Source of the DNA: Myxococcales bacterium
GTDB taxonomy: Bacteria > Myxococcota_A > Polyangia > Polyangiales > Houyiibacteriaceae
Length of the DNA: 9,589 bases
Assembly (NCBI GenBank): GCA_020354595.1
Contig: CP070650.1
Coordinates: 1,165,021-1,174,609, forward strand
Direction: 5' to 3'
Part shown: in pieces, positions 1-6,932 of the stretch
Numbering within the stretch: position 1 is the stretch's first letter
Layout of the letters: every line of letters begins with the position of its first letter
Translations under genes and position numbers: made by a program
Notes under the pieces: model-generated
Seen by the model: the letters and a program-made list of their open reading frames with translations, nothing else
The model's database searches: none
Told to the model about the DNA's origin: nothing

Positions 1-189
1 CACGTGCGCGTTGACGCCGAGCACCTTGTCCTTGAAGGCCTGCTCGAAGCCGGTCGTGATCGAAAGCACCGCCAAGAGGGCAGCGACGCCGAGCGCCACG
101 CCGATGATCGAGATCAGGGTGATCATCGAGACGGTCGCGCGCTTCTTGGAGCGCAGATACCGAACGCCGATTTCCAGGCTGTAGCTCAC
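1..189 (-). CDS. lolC: LolC/LolE-family lipoprotein-releasing permease, N-terminal fragment
   Basis: Sixty-three codons are visible; the rest lies beyond the left edge. The protein begins VSYSLEIGVRYLRSKKR, a short cytoplasmic lead. A hydrophobic first membrane segment follows at about residues 21-46 (MITLISIIGVALGVAALLAV, then LSITTGF), and then the start of the periplasmic domain (EQAFKDKVLGVNAHV). The order Gly-Val-Arg-Tyr-Leu, serine/isoleucine-rich helix, Leu-Gly-Val-Ala-Ala-Leu, Ser-Ile-Thr-Thr-Gly-Phe, Leu-Gly-Val-Asn-Ala-His is the classic N-terminus of LolC/LolE permeases. With the ATPase LolD, these extract lipoproteins from the inner membrane for delivery to the outer membrane. The GTG at 189-187 is chosen because an in-frame TGA lies only two codons upstream and no ATG occurs until codon 22, inside the membrane helix. 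A GAGG lies very close before it. It diverges from a lipoprotein gene. LolC, LolE or a LolF-like hybrid cannot be told apart from this fragment. Confidence 0.88.
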   Translation of the reverse strand, partial: MSYSLEIGVRYLRSKKRATVSMITLISIIGVALGVAALLAVLSITTGFEQAFKDKVLGVNAHV

Positions 190-228
190 GCCTCACTCAC
201 GTATCACGCCGGAGCACGCCAAGCTAAC

Positions 229-257
229 TTGCCCCATTTGGGCGAACTCACTAGCCT
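229..257 (+). promoter_or_regulatory. possible sigma70-type promoter for the transglycosylase gene
   Basis: A TTGCCC at 229-234 and TAGCCT at 252-257 are separated by 17 bases in the short gap between the divergent lolC-like and slt genes. Each hexamer keeps the most important bases of the consensus. Transcription would start at about 264-265, essentially on the ATG, which would give a leaderless mRNA. That fits the absence of a Shine-Dalgarno sequence before this ATG. This is a weak match in a GC-rich genome and is inference only. Confidence 0.2.
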
Positions 258-2085
258 TCATTAGATGAGGCGGATTTGGCCCTTCGCAGCGTGCATCGGG
301 CTGCTGGTGGCGTGCCACCAGCAGAAGCACGTTCGTCGCGAGGTCTGGCCACCGCCGAGCGAAGAGCTGCCGAAGGTCGCTGCAGCGCAGGCGCCCGCAC
401 CGCCGCCCAAGGTCCTCGACCCCGTGATCGTCGAACTGCCCGACAAGTCGATCGTCAAAGAGGTTCGCAAACAGCTCGACAAAGAGAACTACACCAAAGC
501 GCGTGAGCTCGCCGAAGCGGCGCTGCCAGGCGCGGAGGCCAAGGACAAGGGCCGGCTTCACTGGTTGGCTGCGAGCGCCGCTCGGAGCGAGGGCTACAAC
601 GAGATCGCGCTCGCGCACCTGGACACGCTCGGCACGTTCAATCATCCGCTGGCGCGTTGGGCCAAGCTCAAGCGCGCGTCGCTTCTCGAAAAGAAAGACC
701 CAGTCACCGCCGCGGAGATCGCCCGGTCTCTCACCGACGACTGGGCGGGCGCGGGCAAAGCACGCACGATCGAGACGCGCACCAACGGCTCCGACTCGAA
801 CGCGCACCTCACGATCGCCATGGACGGGCCGCCTCCGACCGCGAGCAGCAAGCCACAAGCGGTGCGCCCGCGGATGCAGCAGAGCCTCGACAAAGCCGAC
901 GCGCTCTACAACGCCAAGCGGTATCGTGAAGCCGAGCGTCTGTTCGGAAAACTGGTCAAGCACCTCAAGACCGGCAGCACGATCTGGTGCAAGGCTCGCT
1001 ACAAGCAGGCCCGTGCTTTGCTGCAAGCTCGTGAGCGAACGCGCGGCGCGCCCGTGATGCGCGAGGTGGCCGAGAAGTGCGCTCGCAGTGCGACCCTCGA
1101 CACCCGCGCCTGGGCCCGCTACCACGCGGCCCGCGCGTACGGCCGCATCGGCCAGTGGGACGAGTCCATTCGGCAGTTCGAGAAGCTCGAAGCTGAGGCT
1201 CCGGCCCATCGTCTCGCTGATGACGCAAGCTACCGCGCCGCGCTCGCCGAGCTCGAAAACGGCAAACACGAGGCCGCGCGCGCACGCCTCGTCTCCGTTC
1301 CGCGTAAGTACCCCGACGGCGACATCTGGCCCCGCGCCCTCTTCAAGCTCGGTTGGATCGAGCTTCGCGCCGGAGATTTCCAGGCGGCGCATGATCACTT
1401 TGACCAGCTCATCGCAAAAGGCGGCGATCAGGAAGAGGAAGGCATCACCGGCCGCGCAAACTATTGGGCGGCCCGCACCTTGTACCTCATGGGCCGGCGC
1501 ATCGACGCGGTCGAGGCCTACGAGGAGATCGTCAAGCGTTGGCCGCTTCGCTACTACGCGCAGCAATCGCTCTGGCGCCTCGGTGAGATCTTCCCCGAGC
1601 GCGCGAAGGCGATCCTCCGAGACATGCGCGCGGACCAAGAACCCACCCGAATGGTCTTCGCGTGGCGCGACGAATTCGATGACCCCGCATTCGACCGGAT
1701 GGTCGAGCTATTGATCGTCGACGAAGTCACCTACGCGTCTTCCGAGATGACCGCGCTTCGCATGGTTGGTGACGATGTCGATCCGGAGATGGCCGTCGTT
1801 GGCGCGGTGCTGCTCCAGCACGCCGGTGCGCAGACGAAGCTCAGCCGCGTCATTCGCGACCACTTCGAGGACTTCGAGGGTCTTTTGCCCAAAGGCGAAG
1901 GTCGATTGATCTGGGAAGCCACGTATCCGCAGGCTTTCTCACCGCTGATCGAAAAAGTCGCCGAAGATGAGGGCCTACCGCCGTCGTTCGTGCGCGCAAT
2001 TGCTCGCGAGGAGAGCTCGTTCGATCCCGAGGCGGTTTCCTGGGCCAAGGCGTACGGCTTGGTTCAGCTGATCATGCCGACCGCG

Positions 2086-2088
2086 TAA
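2086..2088 (+). other. premature in-frame TAA inside the transglycosylase catalytic domain
   Basis: The codons read ATC ATG CCG ACC GCG TAA CGC TTT GCG. The family motif here is of the form G-L-(M/V)-Q-L-(M)-P-x-T-A, followed by a polar residue and R-F-A, so TAA replaces one sense codon with no frame change. One base change from AAA (Lys), CAA (Gln) or GAA (Glu) would produce it; AAA is used repeatedly in this gene. TAA also terminates the acyltransferase (2447-2445) and nadA (5441-5439) here, so it is a normal stop in this genome and not a reassigned codon. Confidence 0.9.
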
Positions 2089-2448
2089 CGCTTTGCGACC
2101 GAAGTCGGCGAGAAGGCTACGCCGCGCACGCTGAAGAAGCCCGAGGTCAACCTCAAGATCGGCGCGCGCTACATGGCGTGGCTCTGGGACCGGCTCAACG
2201 AAAACCCCGCGCTCGTGCCCGCAGCGTATAATGCCGGCGAAGGCGCGGTGCGGCGCTGGTTGGTCGAGGACTCGGAGCGCCCGCTCGACATCTTCATCGA
2301 GGAGATTCCTTACGATGAAACCCGCCGCTACACGCGCCGCGTGCTCCAAACTTTCGGCGTCTATCAGTGGCTCGCGGACGAGCAGCTTCCCGAGCTCCGG
2401 TCAGGGCTGCCGGGGACCGACGCGCCGCAACGCTACAGCGCGCTTTAG
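2089..2448 (+). pseudogene. in-frame C-terminal remainder of the transglycosylase catalytic domain
   Basis: This is the part of the transglycosylase that would be lost by termination at 2088. It starts RFATEVGEKAT and includes NLKIGARYMAWLWDRL, the helix that follows motif II. It then carries the hallmark motif AAYNAGEGAVRRW (codons 653-665, counting from the ATG at 265) and DETRRYTRRVLQ (codons 684-695), which close the substrate cleft in SLT-family enzymes. All motifs are intact and in the frame of the upstream part, so there is no sign of decay other than the one stop. An ATG at 2173 could in principle allow reinitiation, but it lacks a Shine-Dalgarno sequence. The resulting 91-residue piece would lack the catalytic glutamate, so independent function is unlikely. 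Confidence 0.8.
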
Positions 2449-4217
2449 CTGATCACCTGTGGGAGTAGCGCGCCGAACTCGATCGCTTTGTTGATGTCGC
2501 CGTCGACGCGCAGCTTCCCTTGCACGAACGCGATCTGCGGGTCGAGCTTGCCTTCGAGGATTTGCGCAAGGTGCGCATCCCGGATCGTCAGCGTCGCATC
2601 GGCAGGCTGGCCGTTACCTTCGGTGACGCTCCGGTCCTGAAGATCGATCACCCAGCTCACGTCCTCTCCGCCTGTAATCCGCAGGTGAAACTTGCCTTCG
2701 CCGAGTGAACGGTCCTTGGGCGCTTGCTCGAGCGTCGAGCGCATTCGCTCGACGAACACGGCGGTCAGCTCGGCTACGGCTTTCGCGTGCTCGTGGCTCA
2801 CGGGGGCGACCGACTCGCGGTCCGGAATGACGGCGGCCTCGAGCTCGTTGGCGGACTCCCTTAGATACCTCGTGAAATCGTCTAGATCCGGCATGACAGC
2901 GGGAGAGGATGTCGGACTGATCGACAACACACCGTTGTAGCTGAGCACGGTGATCAGCAGCCCCATCCCATCGACCAACGGCGCCATGCCCATCGACGCG
3001 AGCAGCTTGTGCCCACCCATGTACATGTCGATCTGCGGCCCGGGAACGTTGGTAATCACGCAGTTGAAAACCGGTTTGAGTCTCTCGGCGATCTGGAAAC
3101 GCGAATAGAGACGAGTCATGCGCGTCGCCAAGCCGAACGGAATGAACTCGTATATGTCGACGAGCGCCTGGCCGGTTCCCGCCTTCTCGAAGGCCTTGCC
3201 GCCCTGGGCGTGCTCGTGAATCAATTTCAATCGCTCGATTGGATCGGCGACGTTAGTCGCGAGCTCGAGGAACATCGCGGAGACCTTGTTGCCCATCCCG
3301 CCACGCTCGTCTTCGCCGCGGGTCGATACCGGCACCATGGCGACCAGCGACTGGTCCGGCAGCTCACCTTTCTCCTCGAGGTAGCGGCGGAGCGCGCCGG
3401 CGCAGATCGCGAGCACTACGTCGTTCAGCGTACAGCCCGCCACCTTCCGGATGGCTTTGACGCGATCGAGCTCGAGCAAGGCGGTGTTCCAAATCCGCTG
3501 GCCGGTGATCGGGCGGTTGATCGGGGTCGGTGGTGCGGTCCAGGGATACGGCGGCGGCTCGACGCCTTTCTTCTGAATCTTTGCGGCCTCGCGAAATGCG
3601 TCTCTCACCTCGCCGACCACGCGCTTGATCTCGGACGGCTTGCCGAGGATCTTTCGTGCGGTGTGTGAGAGCACCTCGAGCTCGTCTGGCATCGGTGGCA
3701 CGGCGCGCGGCGGGGGCGGCCTGAACTTCCGCGGCTCTTTGCTCTGATCGAGGAGAATGCCCATCATGTCGGCGCCGGAGACGCCGTCAATCGCCGCGTG
3801 GTGCACCTTGTTGACCACCGCAGTGGATCCGGGCGGCACCTGCGGGATGTTGTCGAGTCCTTCGATGAAGGTCATCTCCCAGAGCGGCCGCGTGCGGTCG
3901 AGCGGCGTGCTGAAGATGCGCGCCGCCAACCCCCGGAGCTCCTTCCAGTTCCCGGGGCTCGGAAGCGCGACGTGCTGGAGGTGCATATCGAGATTGAACG
4001 CGGGGTCCTCGACCCAGTAGGGCTTGCCGATCCCGAACGGCACCATCACGAGACGCTCGCGGAGCCGAGGCACCAGGTGCACGCGCTCCGCCATCGTTTG
4101 GCGGAAGCTCGCGAAGTCCATCGAGCCTTCGAACACCAGCACGCTTCCGACGTGCATCGGTTGGTGGGGGTCTTCGAGAAACAGAAACGAGGAATCGAGG
4201 CCCGAGAGAGGTTTCAT
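2445..4217 (-). CDS. WS/DGAT wax ester/diacylglycerol acyltransferase with C-terminal SCP2-like domain
   Basis: 590 residues. The family joins an acyl-CoA to a fatty alcohol or diacylglycerol, making wax esters or triacylglycerol at the cytoplasmic membrane and lipid bodies. The N-terminal half opens with LSGLDSSFLFLE and contains PLWEM (111-115) and the catalytic motif HHAAIDG (139-145; His140 is the general base). The second half carries GCTLNDVVLAICAGALRRYL (261-280) and FNCVITNVPGP (384-394), both typical of the WS_DGAT C-terminal domain. About 100 residues beyond the usual end (about 485-588) look like an SCP2 sterol-carrier/lipid-binding domain: a beta-sheet stretch with WVIDLQD, then ADATLTIRDAHLAQILEGKL, DPQIAFVQGKLRVDGD and a final amphipathic helix. 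Such a domain could present acyl or sterol substrates; that is inference. The ATG at 4217 gives a family-typical N-terminus; only a distant AGG precedes it. It lies 53 bases after dnaJ with no visible terminator between. Its stop overlaps the transglycosylase stop. Confidence 0.92.
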   Translation of the reverse strand: MKPLSGLDSSFLFLEDPHQPMHVGSVLVFEGSMDFASFRQTMAERVHLVPRLRERLVMVPFGIGKPYWVEDPAFNLDMHLQHVALPSPGNWKELRGLAARIFSTPLDRTRPLWEMTFIEGLDNIPQVPPGSTAVVNKVHHAAIDGVSGADMMGILLDQSKEPRKFRPPPPRAVPPMPDELEVLSHTARKILGKPSEIKRVVGEVRDAFREAAKIQKKGVEPPPYPWTAPPTPINRPITGQRIWNTALLELDRVKAIRKVAGCTLNDVVLAICAGALRRYLEEKGELPDQSLVAMVPVSTRGEDERGGMGNKVSAMFLELATNVADPIERLKLIHEHAQGGKAFEKAGTGQALVDIYEFIPFGLATRMTRLYSRFQIAERLKPVFNCVITNVPGPQIDMYMGGHKLLASMGMAPLVDGMGLLITVLSYNGVLSISPTSSPAVMPDLDDFTRYLRESANELEAAVIPDRESVAPVSHEHAKAVAELTAVFVERMRSTLEQAPKDRSLGEGKFHLRITGGEDVSWVIDLQDRSVTEGNGQPADATLTIRDAHLAQILEGKLDPQIAFVQGKLRVDGDINKAIEFGALLPQVIS

Positions 4218-4270
4218 GGCAGACGACTAGCCTACACCGGGAGCCACGCCGCCTCCAGCGCTTGCGGGCG

Positions 4271-5350
4271 CTATTCGAAGGTGCCGTCCAGCTCCCTCAG
4301 AAGCCGCTTCTGCTCGCGCGTGAGCTTCTTCGGGACCACGACCTCGACCACGCAAATCAGGTCGCCCCGGCCCCGGCCGTTGAGCCGAGGCACGCCAGCG
4401 CCTCGGACGACGAGGGTTTCCCCGTTTTGGGTGCCCGAAGGGACTTTGATCGTCTGAACGGCGTCTTCGTCCTCCTCGAGGGCCGGGACGTCGACCTTGG
4501 CCCCGAGCGCGGCCTGCGGGTAGGTGACGACGAGCCGGTGAATGAGGTCGAAGCCTTCCCGCTCGAAGTCCTCGTCGCGCTCGACATGAACGGTGACGTA
4601 GAGGTCGCCTGCGGGGCCGCCACGCGTACCTTCCTGCCCCCTGCCGCTCAACCGAAGGCTCTGCCCAGTGTCGACACCGGCAGGAACGTTGACCTTTACG
4701 ATGCGCTCGCTGTCGACCTGTCCGGCCCCGTCACACTGGTCGCACGCTTCCTTCGCCGCCGACCCTCGGCCGTGGCAGGTCGGGCACGTCGTGGTGAGAA
4801 CGAACGCGCCTTGCGCGCGCGCCACCTGTCCACGCCCGCCACAAGTGTGACAGCTCTCGAGCTCGCCATCCTTCGCGCCGGTGCCGCTACAAGCCTCACA
4901 CGGTGAAGGATGCGAGAGGTCGATCTGCCGCGTGGTCCCAAACGCGGCCTCCCGGAATGACAGGCTGACGTCTGTTCGAATGTCCGCGCCGCGGGTCGGC
5001 GCATTCGGGTCGCGTCGGCGTCGCCCGAACCCGCCGAAGCCGAAGCCGCCGCCGCCAAACAGGTCGCCAAAGATATCCTGGAACTGACTGAAGATGTCGC
5101 CGACGTCACCGAAGCCACCCGCACCGCCGAGGCCCGCATGCCCGAAGCGGTCGTACATCTGCCGCTTCTGCGGATCGCTCAACACGGAGTACGCTTCGGC
5201 GCACAGCTTGAACCTCTCCTCGGCGTCCGGATTGTCGGGGTTTCGATCGGGGTGGTACTCGAGCGCCTTCTTTCGGTAGGCCTTCTTGAGCTCTACCGTC
5301 GTGACTTCTCGAGAAACCTCGAGAACCTCGTAGTAATCAGGCTTCGACAT
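4271..5350 (-). CDS. dnaJ: type I DnaJ (Hsp40) co-chaperone
   Basis: 359 residues with the complete class I layout. The J-domain (residues about 4-70, HPD at 33-35) stimulates DnaK ATPase. A Gly/Phe-rich linker follows at about 72-110 with several GGFG-like runs. The zinc-binding region holds four CxxCxGxG-type repeats: CEACSGTG (151), CHTCGGRG (167), CPTCHGRG (189) and CDQCDGAG (203). Two C-terminal substrate-binding beta domains end at KKLTREQKRLLRELDGTF. The start at 5350 (MSKPDYYEVLEVSR) is chosen because the open frame continues upstream only as low-complexity Ser/Pro/Arg sequence running through the terminator and into nadA. No dnaK or grpE lies in the window, so this copy is separate from a classical dnaK-dnaJ pair. 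A promoter with both sigma70-like and heat-shock sigma32-like readings precedes it, and the acyltransferase gene follows 53 bases downstream on the same strand. CbpA-type proteins lack the zinc repeats, which argues for true DnaJ. Confidence 0.96.
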   Translation of the reverse strand: MSKPDYYEVLEVSREVTTVELKKAYRKKALEYHPDRNPDNPDAEERFKLCAEAYSVLSDPQKRQMYDRFGHAGLGGAGGFGDVGDIFSQFQDIFGDLFGGGGFGFGGFGRRRRDPNAPTRGADIRTDVSLSFREAAFGTTRQIDLSHPSPCEACSGTGAKDGELESCHTCGGRGQVARAQGAFVLTTTCPTCHGRGSAAKEACDQCDGAGQVDSERIVKVNVPAGVDTGQSLRLSGRGQEGTRGGPAGDLYVTVHVERDEDFEREGFDLIHRLVVTYPQAALGAKVDVPALEEDEDAVQTIKVPSGTQNGETLVVRGAGVPRLNGRGRGDLICVVEVVVPKKLTREQKRLLRELDGTFE

Positions 5351-5378
5351 CGGCGTCCATGGGCTGGTCGTCGCGGCC

Positions 5379-5406
5379 AAGATAAGGACGCTCGGCGACG
5401 GGTCAA
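5379..5406 (-). promoter_or_regulatory. promoter candidate for dnaJ, sigma70-like with a sigma32-like alternative reading
   Basis: On the minus strand TTGACC (5406-5401) and TATCTT (5384-5379) are separated by 16 bases, predicting a start near 5372 and a leader of about 22 bases before the dnaJ ATG. The same stretch can be read as CTTGACC, 13 bases, CCTTATCT. That resembles the E. coli heat-shock consensus CTTGAAA / CCCCATnT, with mismatches in both boxes. The position, just after the nadA terminator and just before dnaJ, supports a real promoter. Which sigma factor uses it is inference. No CIRCE inverted repeat is seen. Confidence 0.5.
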
Positions 5407-5414
5407 GACGCGCG

Positions 5415-5438
5415 AAAAAAGGGGTCTCGCCCCTTTTC
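5415..5438 (-). terminator. Rho-independent terminator of nadA
   Basis: Read on the minus strand, the nadA stop TAA is followed one base later by AAAAGGGG, the five-base loop CGAGA, CCCCTTTT and further T residues. This is a perfect 8-bp stem (5417-5424 with 5430-5437) with a GC core and a six-T tract. It is the strongest structural signal in the window. Because the stem is flanked by A on one side and T on the other, it could also terminate plus-strand transcripts running against dnaJ. It separates nadA from dnaJ transcription. Confidence 0.85.
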
Positions 5439-6908
5439 TTAACCGCGCTGGAACGAGGTCTGACCGCTTTTTCGGGTGAGGACGTCTTCGATGAGGGCCT
5501 CGGGGAGCTGACCGGTGCGTTGGAAGGCGCGCATGTGGAGGATGGGCTCGCCACCTAGATCGGCGGCCGTACGGCCCCGGATCTGCTGGACGTACTTGCG
5601 GGGCTCGAAGGGGACGAGGTTCGAGCTCGGTTCGACGTCGACTCGCTGAAGAAGCGCGATCAGCGCGCGGAGCGAGTTCATCTTCATGTACGGACATGTC
5701 GCGCAGCCACCCGCGGTCGAGCAGCCCTCACCACCCGCCACCCCGGGCAATACGCCTAGGCCGCTTTCCACGTCTTGCGCAACGGCCTCGCTCGCGACGG
5801 GGAAGATGATCTCGGCGCTGATCTCGGGGCCGCCCTCGGAGGCGTAGTCGCGGAGCTTGTCCTGCACTTGCCGAACGATTGGCGTGATCATTCCAGCTTC
5901 GGTGCCGAGGATGAACCGGAGATTCGTCTGCTTGCCCCGCGCAATGGCCTGGTCGACCTTGCCGAGCACGAACGCGAGGATGTTCGATGTCGAGCCGACC
6001 ACGCCATTGCCCTCGCGCTGCGCCCGCAAGCCGAGCTCGAACATTTCGCCCGGCACCTCGAGATGTGCGGTCACGAACACGTCTGCGTAGTGCTGGCGAA
6101 CGAGGTCGACCACCTCTTTACCGAACATGTGATGGACGATGCAGGTGCCCTGCTCGAAGTAGTGAAATCGGGGCAACAGCGCCCGAATCGACGCCTGGTC
6201 GTGGGCGGGATGAAGCTGACGAATCTGCTGGTCGCTCATCTCCGCGATGCTCGCGAGCATGTGAGCGAGGTTGTCGCCCATGTACGTATCTGGTCCGAAC
6301 CAGATATGGACGTCGGGAATCTGTGAGGCTGCCTGCAAGACGGTTTGCACGACGTTCGACGAGGTGCAGGTGATCGTCGGCACGAGGGCGTGAGCCTTGG
6401 CCTTCGTGACCAGGCTGGTATTGATATAGACGACATGAAGCGAGCGAGGTGTCTCGGAGGCCTGCGTCAGATACGCGCCGTACGCCGGGGCCTCCGCCGA
6501 CTCGGCGAGCGAGCATCCGATCGGATCGGCCGCCACCCGATACACCGGGATGTGCTCGTAGCCCGACGCATCCAGCATCGCGCGCACATTCTCGCTCATG
6601 AAATCCACGCCGAGAACCGCAATGGTGCTGACGCCCCGCTCGGCCATCGCAATTGCGCGGTCGGCCATCGCGAGCGAGTCGGACACGTGGATGTGCGGCC
6701 AATCGCAAGACGAGAGCACGCCTTGAAGCTCTGGATCCATGTAGAAGTGCGCGACGACGCCCGCGTTCTTTTCCCGGAGCAGCGTCGTGAGCTGCGTGAC
6801 GAGCTCGGGGTCCGGCTTCAGAAACGCCGCTTGGGCCTCGGCAAACGCGCCCTTGGGGATCAGGGAGTCTGCTGTGATTCGTAGGGAGGGAAATACCGGG
6901 AGGGTCAT
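5439..6908 (-). CDS. nadA: quinolinate synthase (NadA), long form
   Basis: 489 residues. NadA condenses iminoaspartate with dihydroxyacetone phosphate to quinolinate in de novo NAD synthesis, using a 4Fe-4S cluster in the cytoplasm. Family landmarks occur in order: AHFYMDPELQ (53-62), DSLAMA (77-82), VDFMSENVRAML (101-112), GCSLAES with Cys132, YINTS (161-165), TCTSSNVV (180-187), GTCIVHHMF with Cys256 and His259, HLEVPGE with Glu284, and CPYMKMN with Cys405. Cys132, Cys256 and Cys405 correspond to the three cluster ligands. Cys396 and Cys402 precede the last one, recalling the CxxCxxC of E. coli NadA. Typical bacterial NadA has about 300-370 residues; the extra length lies at the N-terminus, between 210 and 253, and in the last 80 residues. 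The ATG at 6908 is chosen because the upstream extension is low-complexity sequence lying over hemW. No nadB or nadC lies nearby. It is transcribed divergently from hemW and followed by a strong terminator. Confidence 0.94.
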   Translation of the reverse strand: MTLPVFPSLRITADSLIPKGAFAEAQAAFLKPDPELVTQLTTLLREKNAGVVAHFYMDPELQGVLSSCDWPHIHVSDSLAMADRAIAMAERGVSTIAVLGVDFMSENVRAMLDASGYEHIPVYRVAADPIGCSLAESAEAPAYGAYLTQASETPRSLHVVYINTSLVTKAKAHALVPTITCTSSNVVQTVLQAASQIPDVHIWFGPDTYMGDNLAHMLASIAEMSDQQIRQLHPAHDQASIRALLPRFHYFEQGTCIVHHMFGKEVVDLVRQHYADVFVTAHLEVPGEMFELGLRAQREGNGVVGSTSNILAFVLGKVDQAIARGKQTNLRFILGTEAGMITPIVRQVQDKLRDYASEGGPEISAEIIFPVASEAVAQDVESGLGVLPGVAGGEGCSTAGGCATCPYMKMNSLRALIALLQRVDVEPSSNLVPFEPRKYVQQIRGRTAADLGGEPILHMRAFQRTGQLPEALIEDVLTRKSGQTSFQRG

Positions 6909-6932
6909 CGGGGACCAGCTTCGCAAAAAGGG

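Larger units (their letters stand above)
265..2448 (+). pseudogene. slt: TPR-containing soluble lytic transglycosylase lipoprotein, interrupted by an in-frame TAA
   Basis: Family role: an Slt70-like enzyme that cleaves the MurNAc-GlcNAc bond of peptidoglycan to leave 1,6-anhydro ends. Residues 1-17 form a lipoprotein signal peptide ending in the lipobox LVAC, with Cys17 as the lipidated residue. The mature protein would therefore be envelope-anchored and face peptidoglycan. A proline-rich linker follows, then helical TPR-like repeats from about residue 80 to 460 (clear units near 212-235, 282-310 and 320-430), like the superhelical ring of Slt70. The catalytic domain begins near residue 565 with PSFVRAIAREESSF; Glu583 is the expected catalytic acid. 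Codon 608 (2086-2088) is TAA, straight after the GLVQLIMPTA motif. The same frame then continues as convincing transglycosylase sequence to TAG at 2446-2448. Translation stopping at 2088 gives 607 residues lacking most of the lysozyme-like fold, probably inactive. Nonsense mutation, sequence error and readthrough are the alternatives. No Shine-Dalgarno sequence is visible before the ATG. Confidence 0.87.

Noticed and set aside
193..1638. Long open frame of 481 codons on the minus strand, antisense to the transglycosylase
   Set aside because: It is low in recognisable domains, rich in Arg/Ala/Leu, and lies opposite a strongly supported gene in a GC-rich genome where antisense frames stay open by chance.
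2086..2088. Programmed stop-codon readthrough or reassigned TAA in the transglycosylase
   Set aside because: TAA serves as a normal stop for nadA and the acyltransferase in the same window, and I see no special downstream structure; a simple nonsense change or sequence error is more likely. Kept as a point to check.
3009..3668. 219-codon plus-strand frame opposite the acyltransferase
   Set aside because: It is antisense to a clear WS/DGAT sequence with conserved motifs; its own translation has no family features.
5101..5150. Repeat-like GC-rich run that could look like tandem repeats
   Set aside because: It encodes the Gly/Phe-rich linker of DnaJ, so the repetition is explained by the protein.
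5351..5554. 68-codon N-terminal extension of the dnaJ open frame
   Set aside because: It is low-complexity Ser/Pro/Arg sequence that runs through the nadA terminator and the nadA 3' end; DnaJ proteins begin just before the J-domain as at 5350.
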